NCBI GenBank assembly: GCA_011526585.1
Contig: WYBB01000151.1
Coordinates: forward strand, 1 to 64,000
Direction: 5' to 3'
Origin: Deltaproteobacteria bacterium
GTDB lineage: Bacteria > Myxococcota_A > UBA9042 > PHBI01
Length of the DNA: 64,000 bases
Shown one piece after another: positions 25,273-35,107 of the stretch (its first letter is position 1; the number at the start of each line of letters is the position of its first letter). A program made the position numbers and the translations under genes. The notes beneath the pieces were generated by a model. That model saw only the letters and a program-made list of their open reading frames with translations, ran no database searches and was not told the DNA's origin.

Positions 25273-25497
25273 TCGGCGTGGCTTGGCCCATCAACTTTTC
25301 GAGAATTGTGCTTGACGGGAACTTGGCGGGGGAGAGTGCAAAAGTGCCGGTCGGCCATTCGGGGGCGAAAAGCGGCCTCAGGGTGATCGATGGAGGGGCG
25401 TGATCGTGGCCAGAAGGGTTCGGGCTTGGCTCGGGGCGGGAGAATGCGTCTACGGGGCGGCGGCGAGGGGCTCGGAGGCGTATGGTATAAGGGCCAC

Positions 25498-27288
25498 ATG
25501 GATGGAGTGGAGATTGACGGGAGCCGGTGGCGCCGGCGTTATGTGCCTTCGATCGAGGCCACGGAGCTGCTCCGGATCGACGCGCGGTTGGCGACGCTGG
25601 GGCGTGGGCTCGGGGCGATGCGGCTCCGGATCGGCGAGGGGCTGTTGCGGCTCGAGGCGTTGGGCGGTGTCCATGCGCTCGGGTTTCCTACGCTCGAGTC
25701 GTATGCGCGGGAGGCGCTCGGGCGGTCGGGGCGGTGGGGGTCGGATGTCCGGGGGTTGGCGCGGCGCCTTGCCGGATTGCCGGCGTTGAGGGCGGCGCTC
25801 GCGTCGGGGCGGCTCTCCTCCTCGATGGTCGAGCTGGTCGCGCGCGTGGCCACGCCCGATGACGAGGTCGCCTGGGTCGAGCGGGCGGCGACGATGCACG
25901 TCCGGGCCATGCGGGCCGAGCTCAAGGCCGCGCGCGTCGAGGTGGTCGACGACCTGCCGAGGCCGCGGTCCACGCTCCGGGCGACGGTCGATCGGGTCGA
26001 CGCGTGGGCGTTCGAGCGCGCGCGGTTGATGCTCGAGGCGGTGGGGGCTTCCAAGGGCGACGGGGTGATCGAGGCGATGCTCGCCGAGGGGCTGACCGAG
26101 ATCCTGGCGCGGCATCCCGATACCGATCTGCCCCATGCCCTGACGGCCGAGGCCGAGGACGACGAGCGGGCGTGGCGGGCGGAGATGGCGGCCATCCGGG
26201 AGACCGCCGAGGCGGCGGTCGACGCGCTCAAGCCGGTGGCGGCCGCGAGCTACGAGCCCGAAGCCGAGATCGACTGGCCCGAGGAGGTGACGGCGATCGA
26301 CGCGCGCCTGCGTGACGTGGCCTCGAAGCTGGCGCGGCGGGACCTCGAGCTCGGCGAGCTGGCGCGTCGCGCGGACTTCCACGAGATCTGGCGCATCCTC
26401 GGCTATCGCTCGCTCGACCACTATGCGCGCGAGCGCATCGGGCTGTCGCCGAGCAGCGTGTCGGCGCGGGTGGCGCTGGCGAAGAGAGTGGCCGCGCTGC
26501 CCGAGTTGCGCGAGGCGATCACGGCGGGCGCGATCGGCTACGCGTCGGCGGCGCTGGTCGCGCGGGTGGCGGGGCCAGCTACGGCCGACTCGTGGATCGC
26601 GCGGGCGAAGGTCCGGACCGTCAAGCTCCTGCGCGAGGAGGTCGAGGCGGTCGAGCTGGTGGCGCGGGCCGAGGGCGAGGCCGTGACGCAGATGGCGCCA
26701 CCCGACGATGAGGTGCTCGAGGGCGTGCGGGCGATCGAACGGTCCGTGATCGAAGTCGTCACCGCGGGGCGCAGTGAGGGACAGATGTCCGGGACGATGG
26801 GCCAGTCCGGGGCCGAGGGTCCGTCGGGCCAGTCCGGGGGTGGGGTCGAGGTCGGGATGACCACGCTACAGATGTCCGTGGGTGAAGACGTCGCGCGGTT
26901 CTGGCGGGCGCTCGAGCGGCTGCACGGCGGGCTCGAAGAGGCGGGCGACGAGTCCTTCGTGGCGTTCCTCGTGCGGGCCGTGATGAGGCCGTGGGCCGGG
27001 GTGTCGTCCGGCGGGATCGAATACGAGGACGTGTACGTGCGGGATCGGTGGCGATGCCAGAGCCCGGTGTGCACGAGCCGCAATGTGACGCCGCACCATG
27101 TCGTGTTCCGGAGTCGCGGGGGTGGCGAGGAGCGGGAGAACCTGGTGAGCCTCTGCGAGAAGTGCCACCTCGAGCTGGTGCATGGGGGACGGATGAGGGT
27201 CGGCGGGGTGGCGCCGGGTGGACTGTCGTGGGGTGCGGTCGGGTGGGGGTATGGGGTCGGTGGGGTCGACGCGGGCTGTGGACGGTGA
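25498..27288 (+). CDS. HNH endonuclease with duplicated N-terminal module (DUF222-like)
   Basis: 596 residues from ATG 25498, preceded by a TATAAG box at 25486. Two copies of one helical module occupy ~10-120 ('IDARLATLGRGLGAMRLRIGEGL..L...GFPTLESYAREALG') and ~260-370 ('IDARLRDVASKLARRDLELGEL...GYRSLDHYARERIG'). An HNH nuclease domain sits at ~520-575: RWRCQSPVC, then VTPHHVVFRSRGGG and ENLVSLCEKCHLELVHGG, with both zinc CxxC-type pairs and the catalytic His pair. A ~20-residue Gly/Trp-rich tail follows. Such proteins are often linked to mobile DNA, but no terminase or integrase is near. The 226-base gap before it holds no gene. Confidence 0.8.
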   Translation: MDGVEIDGSRWRRRYVPSIEATELLRIDARLATLGRGLGAMRLRIGEGLLRLEALGGVHALGFPTLESYAREALGRSGRWGSDVRGLARRLAGLPALRAALASGRLSSSMVELVARVATPDDEVAWVERAATMHVRAMRAELKAARVEVVDDLPRPRSTLRATVDRVDAWAFERARLMLEAVGASKGDGVIEAMLAEGLTEILARHPDTDLPHALTAEAEDDERAWRAEMAAIRETAEAAVDALKPVAAASYEPEAEIDWPEEVTAIDARLRDVASKLARRDLELGELARRADFHEIWRILGYRSLDHYARERIGLSPSSVSARVALAKRVAALPELREAITAGAIGYASAALVARVAGPATADSWIARAKVRTVKLLREEVEAVELVARAEGEAVTQMAPPDDEVLEGVRAIERSVIEVVTAGRSEGQMSGTMGQSGAEGPSGQSGGGVEVGMTTLQMSVGEDVARFWRALERLHGGLEEAGDESFVAFLVRAVMRPWAGVSSGGIEYEDVYVRDRWRCQSPVCTSRNVTPHHVVFRSRGGGEERENLVSLCEKCHLELVHGGRMRVGGVAPGGLSWGAVGWGYGVGGVDAGCGR

Positions 27289-27503
27289 CGCGGCTGGCGG
27301 TGGGCTACGCGACGATGGACAGTCGAGCTGGTCGATCGGTATCTCGCGTTCACGCGGAGGCGGTCGGGGGCTGAGGGCGGCCCGAGGATAAAGATCGAGC
27401 CGTAGCGCCTGGCGGCGAGCGAGCGCACGACACACACGCTCACGTCCCTGTTGTCCCCGACGTAGGTCCTCGGACTCGGAGCGGGAGCGAGGGTGCGACG
27501 CGG

Positions 27504-28454
27504 TCAGGACGTCCTGCCCCGGATCCACGCCGCGGTCTCGGCCATGCCGTCGGCGAGCGTCGTCGTCGCACGCCAGCCGAGCGCCTCGATGCGCTCGACC
27601 ACGGCGCGCGAGTGCATCGCCTCGCCCTTGCGCGCGGGCGCCTCGATTACGGCGCTCGTCGAGCCGGTGACCTCGAGCACCGCCGCCGCCACGTCGCGCA
27701 CGCTGGTCGCGCGCCCGGTGCCGACGTTGAGCGCGGAGCCGTCGCGCGGGCCGTCGGCGGCGGCGCGCATGATCGCGGCCACCAGGTCCTTGACGAAGAC
27801 GAAGTCGCGCGTGGCGTGGCCGCCGCCGAAGAGCTCGAGCGGGCGACCGGCCAGGGCGCGCTGGACGAAGATCGAGATCACGCCAGCGTAGTTGCTCGTC
27901 GGCAACTGGCGGGGACCGTAGACGTTGAAGAAGCGCAGCGAGACCGCCGGCACGCCGTGCAGGAGCGCGGCCAGGCGCACGTGGTGCTCGCTCGTGAGCT
28001 TGTGGATCCCATACGGTGAGGTCGGCTCCGGCACGAGCCCCTCGTGCGACGGCTGCGGCCCGTCCCCGTAGATCGCCGCCGAGCTGGCGAAGACCAGGCG
28101 CTGGGCCGCGACCTCGCGCGCGAGCTCGATCGCGCGCAGGGTGGCGACGACGTTCTGCTCCAGATCGACGAGCGGCTCGGCGACCGAGCGCACGACCGAG
28201 ATCTGCGCCGCGAGGTGCACGACGTGGGTCGGCCGCGTGTCCCCGAGCTGCGCGCGCAGCGGGCGCGTTGCGTCGCCGCGCACGAAGCGGAAGCGCTCGT
28301 GCGAAGACACGGCCGCGAGGTTGTCGAGCGAGCCGGTCGAGAGATCGTCCAGCACGGTCACGGCCGCGCCGGACGCGATCAGCGCCTCGACCAGGTGGGA
28401 GCCGATGAAGCCGGCGCCGCCGGTCACGAGATAGTGTCGTCCTGCCATCGTCAT
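27504..28454 (-). CDS. NAD-dependent epimerase/dehydratase (extended SDR)
   Basis: 316 residues. 'HYLVTGGAGFIGSHLVEALI' is the NAD-binding GxxGxxG. Other seen motifs are LDDLSTGS, 'VVHLAAQISV', SSAAIYGDG and the catalytic YGIHK (YxxxK). This is the UDP-glucose 4-epimerase-like branch of nucleotide-sugar enzymes; substrate cannot be told. ATG 28454 and ATG 28448 are both possible; the first has GGAGCGAG upstream. Convergent with the HNH gene across a 215-base gap in which I see nothing. Confidence 0.85.
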   Translation of the reverse strand: MTMAGRHYLVTGGAGFIGSHLVEALIASGAAVTVLDDLSTGSLDNLAAVSSHERFRFVRGDATRPLRAQLGDTRPTHVVHLAAQISVVRSVAEPLVDLEQNVVATLRAIELAREVAAQRLVFASSAAIYGDGPQPSHEGLVPEPTSPYGIHKLTSEHHVRLAALLHGVPAVSLRFFNVYGPRQLPTSNYAGVISIFVQRALAGRPLELFGGGHATRDFVFVKDLVAAIMRAAADGPRDGSALNVGTGRATSVRDVAAAVLEVTGSTSAVIEAPARKGEAMHSRAVVERIEALGWRATTTLADGMAETAAWIRGRTS

Positions 28455-28923
28455 CGCTCGCTCCGGCGCGCCGGGTCCCGGCGCGACGGGGCGCAGCATA
28501 CGCGCTGGACCGCCCAGGTCGATCGGAAAGTGCCGCGGAGGAGGGCAAGCGCCCGCACACCGACCCTCGACTCCGCGGCCGAACGGAAGCGACACCTTGG
28601 GGGAAGCACGCATCCGCTCGATCCACACTTCATCAGGATTCGTGCCACGGCCCGTAGAACCACGCGGTCGACCTGGGTCCTCGTGGAACGGATGTGCCGA
28701 ATCGGCACGGAACATGTCTCATAACGGAACACACCTCCCAAGGAACGCAGGCATGCGCCGCCGCGCACCGCCGTTGTTGCGCGCAAAGGTTTTGGTGATC
28801 CGAACTGGCCTCGCGATCGGACCTGCGGTAGAGGCGCGCGCCGGTTTACTGGACGGGATCGCCAGGTCCACCCACGATGCCGCGCGACAGGCGGTGGCAC
28901 CCGCTGTCCCAAGGACGCTGAAC
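28455..28923. other. Intergenic region without an identified gene
   Basis: 469 bases between divergent genes, of slightly lower GC than its neighbours. It contains an inverted repeat GTGCCGA-A-TCGGCAC at 28694-28708, followed by GGAACATGTCTCATAACGGAACA, which looks like an operator/promoter area. No conserved protein is apparent; open frames here lack starts and typical codon use. Confidence 0.5.
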
Positions 28924-29118
28924 ATGTACACGAGCACCCTGCACGATCGTTTCCAGAGCCCCCCGCCGCTGCCCGCCGCCGCCTTCGAGCACGGCCTGGA
29001 CGTGCGCGCGGCGAGCGCCGACCGTCGTCGCGTGCGCACCGAGACCTCGGCCTCCTCGGGTTGGGCCGCGCGGCTGGCGATGCTCTTCCCCGACAAGAGC
29101 GCGCACCCCGGCAAGTAG
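28924..29118 (+). CDS. Small protein of unknown function (64 residues)
   Basis: ATG 28924 is preceded by AAGGA at an 8-base spacing. The product (MYTSTLHDRFQSPPPLPAAA..., ending MLFPDKSAHPGK) is polar, without signal peptide, membrane segment or cysteines. It lies downstream of a possible operator (28694-28708) and just before a REP-like palindrome. Codon use is compatible with coding. I do not recognise it; it could also be a chance ORF. Confidence 0.45.
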   Translation: MYTSTLHDRFQSPPPLPAAAFEHGLDVRAASADRRRVRTETSASSGWAARLAMLFPDKSAHPGK

Positions 29119-29129
29119 TCGATCCGCGC

Positions 29130-29154
29130 GGGCGGCCACGAGGGCCGCTCCTGC
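29130..29154 (+). repeat. REP-like palindrome, copy 5 (degenerate)
   Basis: GGGCGGCC-ACGAG-GGCCGCTC-CTGC between the small ORF and the 3' end of the Cys-rich lipoprotein gene, i.e. between convergent genes. Confidence 0.75.
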
Positions 29155-29157
29155 GGC

Positions 29158-30144
29158 CTACTCGAGGCACGCGTTGATGAGCGAGGCGCACCGTCCGCCC
29201 TCCTCGCAACGCCCCGAGCGACACGCGTCGTGGCGCTCGCACGCGGCTCCCGGATCGGAGAGCGCCACGCACACGCCGCCCTGGCAGCTCCCCGACGCGC
29301 AGCCGGCCTGCCCGCACGGCTCGCCGAGCAGCGCCATCTGCCGGCAGACGCCGCCGACGCACGCCGCCCGATAGGGGCAGCGGTGCGCCTGGTCACAGCG
29401 CTCGCCGAGCGCCACGATCGCCGGCGCGCGGCAGGTGCCCTCGACGCAATCGGCCCCGAGGCGGCAGCGCCGCTCGGCATCGCAGCCTTCACCGACCGCG
29501 GCGCGCGCGACGCAAGCACCCTCGACGCAGAGCCCGTCCTCGGGGCAGCGGCGCTCGAGATCGCACGCCTCGCCCGGCGCGGCCAGCGGCACGCAGCGCC
29601 CGCAGAAGTCGAGGCCGATGAGGCAGGTCGTGCCGGCTTCGCACACGAAGCTCTCGATCCCCGGCGCGCACGCCCCGTCGAGGCCGACCTCACCGACCCA
29701 GACCGCGTCGCAGCCGCCGTCGAGATCGAAGATCTGCGCCTCGCAGGAGACGGCCTCGAGGTGCGCGCGGCAGCGCTCGATCCCCGCGCGCGACAGGCTC
29801 AGCGCGCCCCGCTCGGCGAGCGCGGCGTAGATCGGCTCGTAGCGCGCGTTGCACGACTCGAGGAAGGTCGCGCGGCACGCCTCGAGCGTGTCGACGGCCA
29901 TGCGCCCGCACCTCAGGTAGTAGGGGCAGAAGAGCTCGACCGTCGCCTCGCAGTAGTCGCGCGCGTCGAGCGTCGCGGGCGCGCTCGTCTCCACGTCGGT
30001 GACCTCGGTCTCCTCGGGAGGCTCGGGCGCGTCGTCGGGCGCGGCGTCGCTGTCGGCGGCGACGGTCTCAGAGGTGGTGTCCGCGGCGAGCCGGTCTCCG
30101 CCGCACGCGGCGACGAAGACGACGACCATCACGACGAGGCGCAC
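29158..30144 (-). CDS. Cys-rich (Dickkopf-like) lipoprotein
   Basis: 328 residues from GTG 30144; signal ends in lipobox FVAAC (~11-15). Acidic/Ala/Pro stalk to ~60, a helical Cys-containing domain (~65-140, 'YCEATVELFCPYYLRCGRMAVDTLEAC'), then at least four repeats of the pattern G-x-x-C-x5-C-x5-C-V-x-G-x-C ('GEGCDAERRCRLGADCVEGTC'), a disulfide-rich surface module common in Myxococcota. One base separates it from the aminopeptidase stop upstream, so the two form a transcription unit. Confidence 0.8.
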   Translation of the reverse strand: MRLVVMVVVFVAACGGDRLAADTTSETVAADSDAAPDDAPEPPEETEVTDVETSAPATLDARDYCEATVELFCPYYLRCGRMAVDTLEACRATFLESCNARYEPIYAALAERGALSLSRAGIERCRAHLEAVSCEAQIFDLDGGCDAVWVGEVGLDGACAPGIESFVCEAGTTCLIGLDFCGRCVPLAAPGEACDLERRCPEDGLCVEGACVARAAVGEGCDAERRCRLGADCVEGTCRAPAIVALGERCDQAHRCPYRAACVGGVCRQMALLGEPCGQAGCASGSCQGGVCVALSDPGAACERHDACRSGRCEEGGRCASLINACLE

Positions 30145-30145
30145 C

Positions 30146-31477
30146 TCAGAGCCCGAGAAAGCGCGTGAGCACCGCGATCATCATCGCGACGTCGTGCGCG
30201 CCGCCCTGCTCGCGCGCCGAGTGCATCGAGAGCATCGGGTTGCCGACGTCGACCGTGCGCACGCCGAGCTTGCCGCCGGCGATCGGGCCGATCGTCGTGC
30301 CGCACGCGAGGTCGGTGCGCGTGACAAACTTCTGCAACGGCACGCCGACCTCCAGGCAGAGCGCTTCGAAGAGCGCCGCCGTCTCGCCGGTCGTCGCGTA
30401 GCGCTGGTTCGAGTTCGACTTGATCACCGGCCCGCCGTTGAGCGCCGGCTTGTGCTGCGGCTCGTGCTTGTCTTCGTAGTTGGGATGGACCGCGTGGGCC
30501 ATGTCGGCGGAGACGTGCCAGCTCCTCGCGATGGCGCGCTGCAGGCACTCGGCCTCGCTCGTCGCGTCGCCGCGGCTCGGCGCGCCGGCCGCGCCCCAGG
30601 CCGCGCCGCCCGCCAGGCGCGCGAGCAGGCGCTCGACCAGCGGGCCGTCCGCGCCGGCGGTGGTGAGGCTGCCGACCTCCTCGTGATCGTAGAGGCAGAC
30701 GACCTGGGTCGCGTCGGCGGCCGGCGCGCGGACGAGCGCGCTCAGCGCGGCGTGGCAGCTCGCCTGGTTGTCGAGCCTGGGCGCGAAGACGAAGGCGTCG
30801 TCGTGGCCACCGACCGCGCAGGGGGTGAGGTCGTAGAGCGCGAGATCCCAGCCGAGGATCGCCTCGGGGGGCAGCGCGATCTCGCCCGCCAGCAGGTTCT
30901 TGAGCGCCGAGGCCTCGCCCTTGTCCTTGGCCGACAGGCCGAAGATCGGCGCGAGGTGGCTCTGCGCGTTGAGCTTGAGTCCTTCGGTGTTGACGTCGCG
31001 GTTGAGGTGGATCGCCAGAGACGGGACGCGGCAGAGCGGGCGCCTGAGATCGACGAGGCGCGCCTCGGGCACCGCGCCCTGTCCCTTGATGAAGACGCGC
31101 CCGGCGATCCCGAGGTCGCGATCGAGCCAGGTGTAGTAGAGCGCGCCGCCGTAGACCTCGACCCCGAGCGTGCGGTAGCCGGCCTTGTCGACCTCGGGCG
31201 CGGGCTTGAGCCTCAGGTTGGGCGAGTCGGTGTGCGCTCCGATGAGACGAAAGCCGCTCTCGATCGGCGGGCGCATGCCCAGGCGCACCGCGAGCACGGC
31301 GCCGTCACGCACGAAGTAGCCGCCCTCGCCGGGCGCGAGCGCAAACGTCGCGGCCTCGTCGAGCGCGACGAAGCCGGCGGCGTCGAGGCGCGCGGCCGAG
31401 GTCGCCGCGCAGTGCCAGGGCGTCGGGCTCGCGTCGATGTACGCGAGCAGATCCAGGGTGTCGGGGTGCACGCTCAT
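30146..31477 (-). CDS. M18 family aminopeptidase
   Basis: 443 residues from ATG 31477 (AGGTCGGC upstream; ATG 31489 is alternative and lacks an SD). A zinc-dependent aspartyl-type aminopeptidase releasing N-terminal residues in the cytosol. Metal and catalytic motifs are all present: IGAHTDSPNLRLKP, RLDNQASCHAAL, YDHEEVGS, 'SADMAHAVHPNYEDKHEP' and SMHSARE near the C-terminus. Length is typical for DNPEP/ApeB proteins, which assemble as dodecamers. Confidence 0.92.
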   Translation of the reverse strand: MSVHPDTLDLLAYIDASPTPWHCAATSAARLDAAGFVALDEAATFALAPGEGGYFVRDGAVLAVRLGMRPPIESGFRLIGAHTDSPNLRLKPAPEVDKAGYRTLGVEVYGGALYYTWLDRDLGIAGRVFIKGQGAVPEARLVDLRRPLCRVPSLAIHLNRDVNTEGLKLNAQSHLAPIFGLSAKDKGEASALKNLLAGEIALPPEAILGWDLALYDLTPCAVGGHDDAFVFAPRLDNQASCHAALSALVRAPAADATQVVCLYDHEEVGSLTTAGADGPLVERLLARLAGGAAWGAAGAPSRGDATSEAECLQRAIARSWHVSADMAHAVHPNYEDKHEPQHKPALNGGPVIKSNSNQRYATTGETAALFEALCLEVGVPLQKFVTRTDLACGTTIGPIAGGKLGVRTVDVGNPMLSMHSAREQGGAHDVAMMIAVLTRFLGL

Positions 31478-31510
31478 GCCGACCTGCATAGCGAATGCGC
31501 GCGGCGCTGG

Positions 31511-32101
31511 CTACGCCTTCCAGGTGCCGAGGATCGGCAGCTCGGCCGTGGCCATCTTCGCGAGGAGGCGGCCGAGCTCGGGATCGTGCTGGATGATCTC
31601 GCCGTGACCCGGGCGGATGAAGCGCATCGCCTCGGCGTGCACGAGGAAAGCGACGAGCTGGTCGTAGTAGCCGGCGACGTTGAGGAGCCCGACCGGCTTG
31701 ATGTGGTCGTTGAGCTGGGTCCAGGTCGCCGCCTCGAAGAGCTCCTCGAAGGTGCCGAGGCCGCCGGGCAGCGCGATGAAGCCGTCGGCGAGCTCGGCCA
31801 TCAGCGTCTTGCGCTGGTGCATGGTGCGCACCACCTCGCGGCGCGTGAGCCCGGTGTGACCGACCTCGAGCCCGACGAGCTTGTCGGTGATGACGCCGAT
31901 CACCTCGCCGCCCGCCTCGAGCGCGCCGTTGGCGACCTCGCCCATCATGCCGACCCGACCGCCGCCGTAGACCACGCCGATCTTCCGCTCGGCCAGCGCG
32001 CGCCCGACCGCGCGCGCAGCGTCGAGGAAGGCGCGGTCGACCTTGCTCGACGAGCCACAGTAGACGGCGATGCGATTGAAGCTACGGATCTCGGCTCTCA
32101 T
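31511..32101 (-). CDS. LOG family (TIGR00730) nucleoside-5'-monophosphate phosphoribohydrolase
   Basis: 196 residues with the family signature: 'IAVYCGSSSKVD', YGGGRVGMMGEVANGAL and LPGGLGTFEELFEA. The enzyme releases the base from (cytokinin) nucleoside monophosphates; in bacteria without cytokinins it probably handles damaged or excess AMP-like nucleotides. Its start overlaps the rapZ 3' end by 20 bases, tying it to the rpoN-hpf-rapZ run. Confidence 0.9.
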   Translation of the reverse strand: MRAEIRSFNRIAVYCGSSSKVDRAFLDAARAVGRALAERKIGVVYGGGRVGMMGEVANGALEAGGEVIGVITDKLVGLEVGHTGLTRREVVRTMHQRKTLMAELADGFIALPGGLGTFEELFEAATWTQLNDHIKPVGLLNVAGYYDQLVAFLVHAEAMRFIRPGHGEIIQHDPELGRLLAKMATAELPILGTWKA

Positions 32102-33101
32102 CAGGCTCCTCGGGTTCCGCGGCGGCAGGCGCGGCCGGCACGACGCGTGGGGCCTGCCGGGTGTCGCCGCCGCGTGCGATGTCGCGGTGATGGATGCGCG
32201 GCGCGAGCCCGCGTGCGGCCAGGCGGCGGCCGAGCTCGTCGACGAGGGCGACCGAGCGGTGGTGCCCGCCGGTGCAGCCGATCGCCACCGTCAGGGACGC
32301 GCGGGCCTCGTTCTCGACGGCGGGCATGATCTCGGTGACGAGCGCCAGCACGTGCTCGAGCATGCGCTCGGCCAGGGGCTGCTCGCGCACGAAGCGCGCG
32401 ACGGCGGCGTCGAGGCCGGTGAGGTCACGCAACTCCTTGACGAAGTATGGATTTTCCAGGAAGCGCACGTCGAAGACGAAGTCGGCTTCGGGCGGGATCC
32501 CGTACTTGAAGCCGAACGAGCTCAGGTGCAGGGCCACGCCCTGCGCGTCGCGCTCGCCGAAGAGCGCGGTGACGCGCCGCCTGAGGTCGTGCACCGTGAG
32601 CTGGGTGGTGTCGATGATCGAGCGCGCGTGCTCGCGAAACGGCATGACCCAGGTGCGCTCGAGCGCGATGGCCGCGACCAGGTCCGCGGCCGCGCCCTGC
32701 GCCACCAGCGGGTGCGGGCGGCGCGAGGTCTTGAAACGCTGCACGAGGACGGCCTCGTCGCAGTCGAGGTAGAGCACGTGCGGCGGGGCGATGAGGGCGT
32801 CGAGCTCCTCGAGCAGCCGCGACCAGTCCTCGCGCGCATCCCCACCCGCGCCTTCGCGTCCGGTGAACGAGCGCTCGCGCACGTCGATCGCCACCGCCGC
32901 GCGACGCACGCGCGGGTTCTCCCGCGCCAGCCTCGCGAACGGCGCCACCAGCGCCGAGGGGAGGTTGTCGACGCAGAAGAACCCGGCGTCTTCGAGCGCG
33001 TGCAGGGCGACCGTCTTGCCGGACCCCGACAGGCCCGAGACGACGACCAGCTGGAACCTCTGTTCGCGCTGGCCGGCGTCGCTCTGGGTCTCGGCGTTCA
33101 C
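32082..33101 (-). CDS. rapZ: RapZ / RNase adapter nucleotide-binding protein
   Basis: 339 residues from GTG 33101. Walker A GLSGSGKTVAL near the N-terminus, then 'LEDAGFFCVDNLPSAL', 'SFGFKYGIP..ADFVFDVRFLENPY' and 'AIGCTGGHHRSV'. In enterobacteria RapZ binds GlmZ sRNA and recruits RNase E to control GlmS; elsewhere it binds nucleotides and its role is open. Interestingly both rne and rng are in this window. Order rpoN-hpf-rapZ matches the classical rpoN operon, minus ptsN and npr. Confidence 0.92.
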   Translation of the reverse strand: MNAETQSDAGQREQRFQLVVVSGLSGSGKTVALHALEDAGFFCVDNLPSALVAPFARLARENPRVRRAAVAIDVRERSFTGREGAGGDAREDWSRLLEELDALIAPPHVLYLDCDEAVLVQRFKTSRRPHPLVAQGAAADLVAAIALERTWVMPFREHARSIIDTTQLTVHDLRRRVTALFGERDAQGVALHLSSFGFKYGIPPEADFVFDVRFLENPYFVKELRDLTGLDAAVARFVREQPLAERMLEHVLALVTEIMPAVENEARASLTVAIGCTGGHHRSVALVDELGRRLAARGLAPRIHHRDIARGGDTRQAPRVVPAAPAAAEPEEPDESRDP

Positions 33102-33123
33102 ACGCGCGAAGAGCCGCCGCTCC

Positions 33124-33444
33124 TCACAGCTCGTGCGGGGTCGTGCCCTGCTGGCCCTTGTGGTGCTTGCGCTTGGCCTTGTCGCGCGAGAGCACCTGGT
33201 CGAGCTTGTCGACCCCGACATCGATCGCCTCGAAGAGGTCCGGACGCGTCTCCGTGACCACGAAGCTCCCGTGCGCCCCCGTCACCTTGAACTCCGCCTC
33301 GACCTCGAACTTCTGGGCCGTGAAGACGACGTCGATCGCCATCTCCCGGTCCTCGAACCGCTCGAGCCGCTCGAGCTTCTCGCTGGTGTGGTTCTTGGCT
33401 CGATCGCTCGCGTCCATGTGCCGGAAGGTATAGGTGATCTTCAT
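33124..33444 (-). CDS. hpf: Ribosome hibernation-promoting factor HPF/RaiA
   Basis: 106 residues, the short form. 'MKITYTFRHMDASDRAKNHTSEKLERLERF', then 'AIDVVFTAQKFEVEAEFKVTG', and the basic tail KAKRKHHKG. It binds the 30S decoding region in stationary phase. SD AGGAGG is immediately upstream. It lies 47 bases after rpoN on the same strand. Confidence 0.92.
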   Translation of the reverse strand: MKITYTFRHMDASDRAKNHTSEKLERLERFEDREMAIDVVFTAQKFEVEAEFKVTGAHGSFVVTETRPDLFEAIDVGVDKLDQVLSRDKAKRKHHKGQQGTTPHEL

Positions 33445-33491
33445 AAGCCTCCTCGAATGGGGGAGCGCCTCGTCAGTGAGGCGATGCCCTC

Positions 33492-34970
<1,479 letters not shown>

Positions 34971-35022
34971 CGCCCAGAAGACTAACACCGGCAGGTGCCG
35001 TCGCCAAGGGCCTGTCATGCCA

Positions 35023-35039
35023 TTGGCATGGACTTTGCC
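35023..35039 (+). promoter_or_regulatory. Sigma-54 (-24/-12) promoter candidate
   Basis: TTGGCAT-GGACT-TTGCC: GG at 35025-35026 and GC at 35037-35038 are exactly 12 bases apart, matching TGGCAY-N5-TTGC. The predicted start is near 35050, about 58 bases before the lipoprotein ATG at 35108. Confidence 0.55.
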
Positions 35040-35107
35040 GTTCCCGTTGCCGGCGCTCGTCCGAGCTGCTACCCTGCCGCGTTCGAGTGCGAGCTGGAGG
35101 AGATCGG

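Noticed and set aside
25273..25497. Possible gene in the gap before the HNH gene
   Set aside because: No frame with start, SD and normal codon use; only a TATAAG-like -10 box near 25486.
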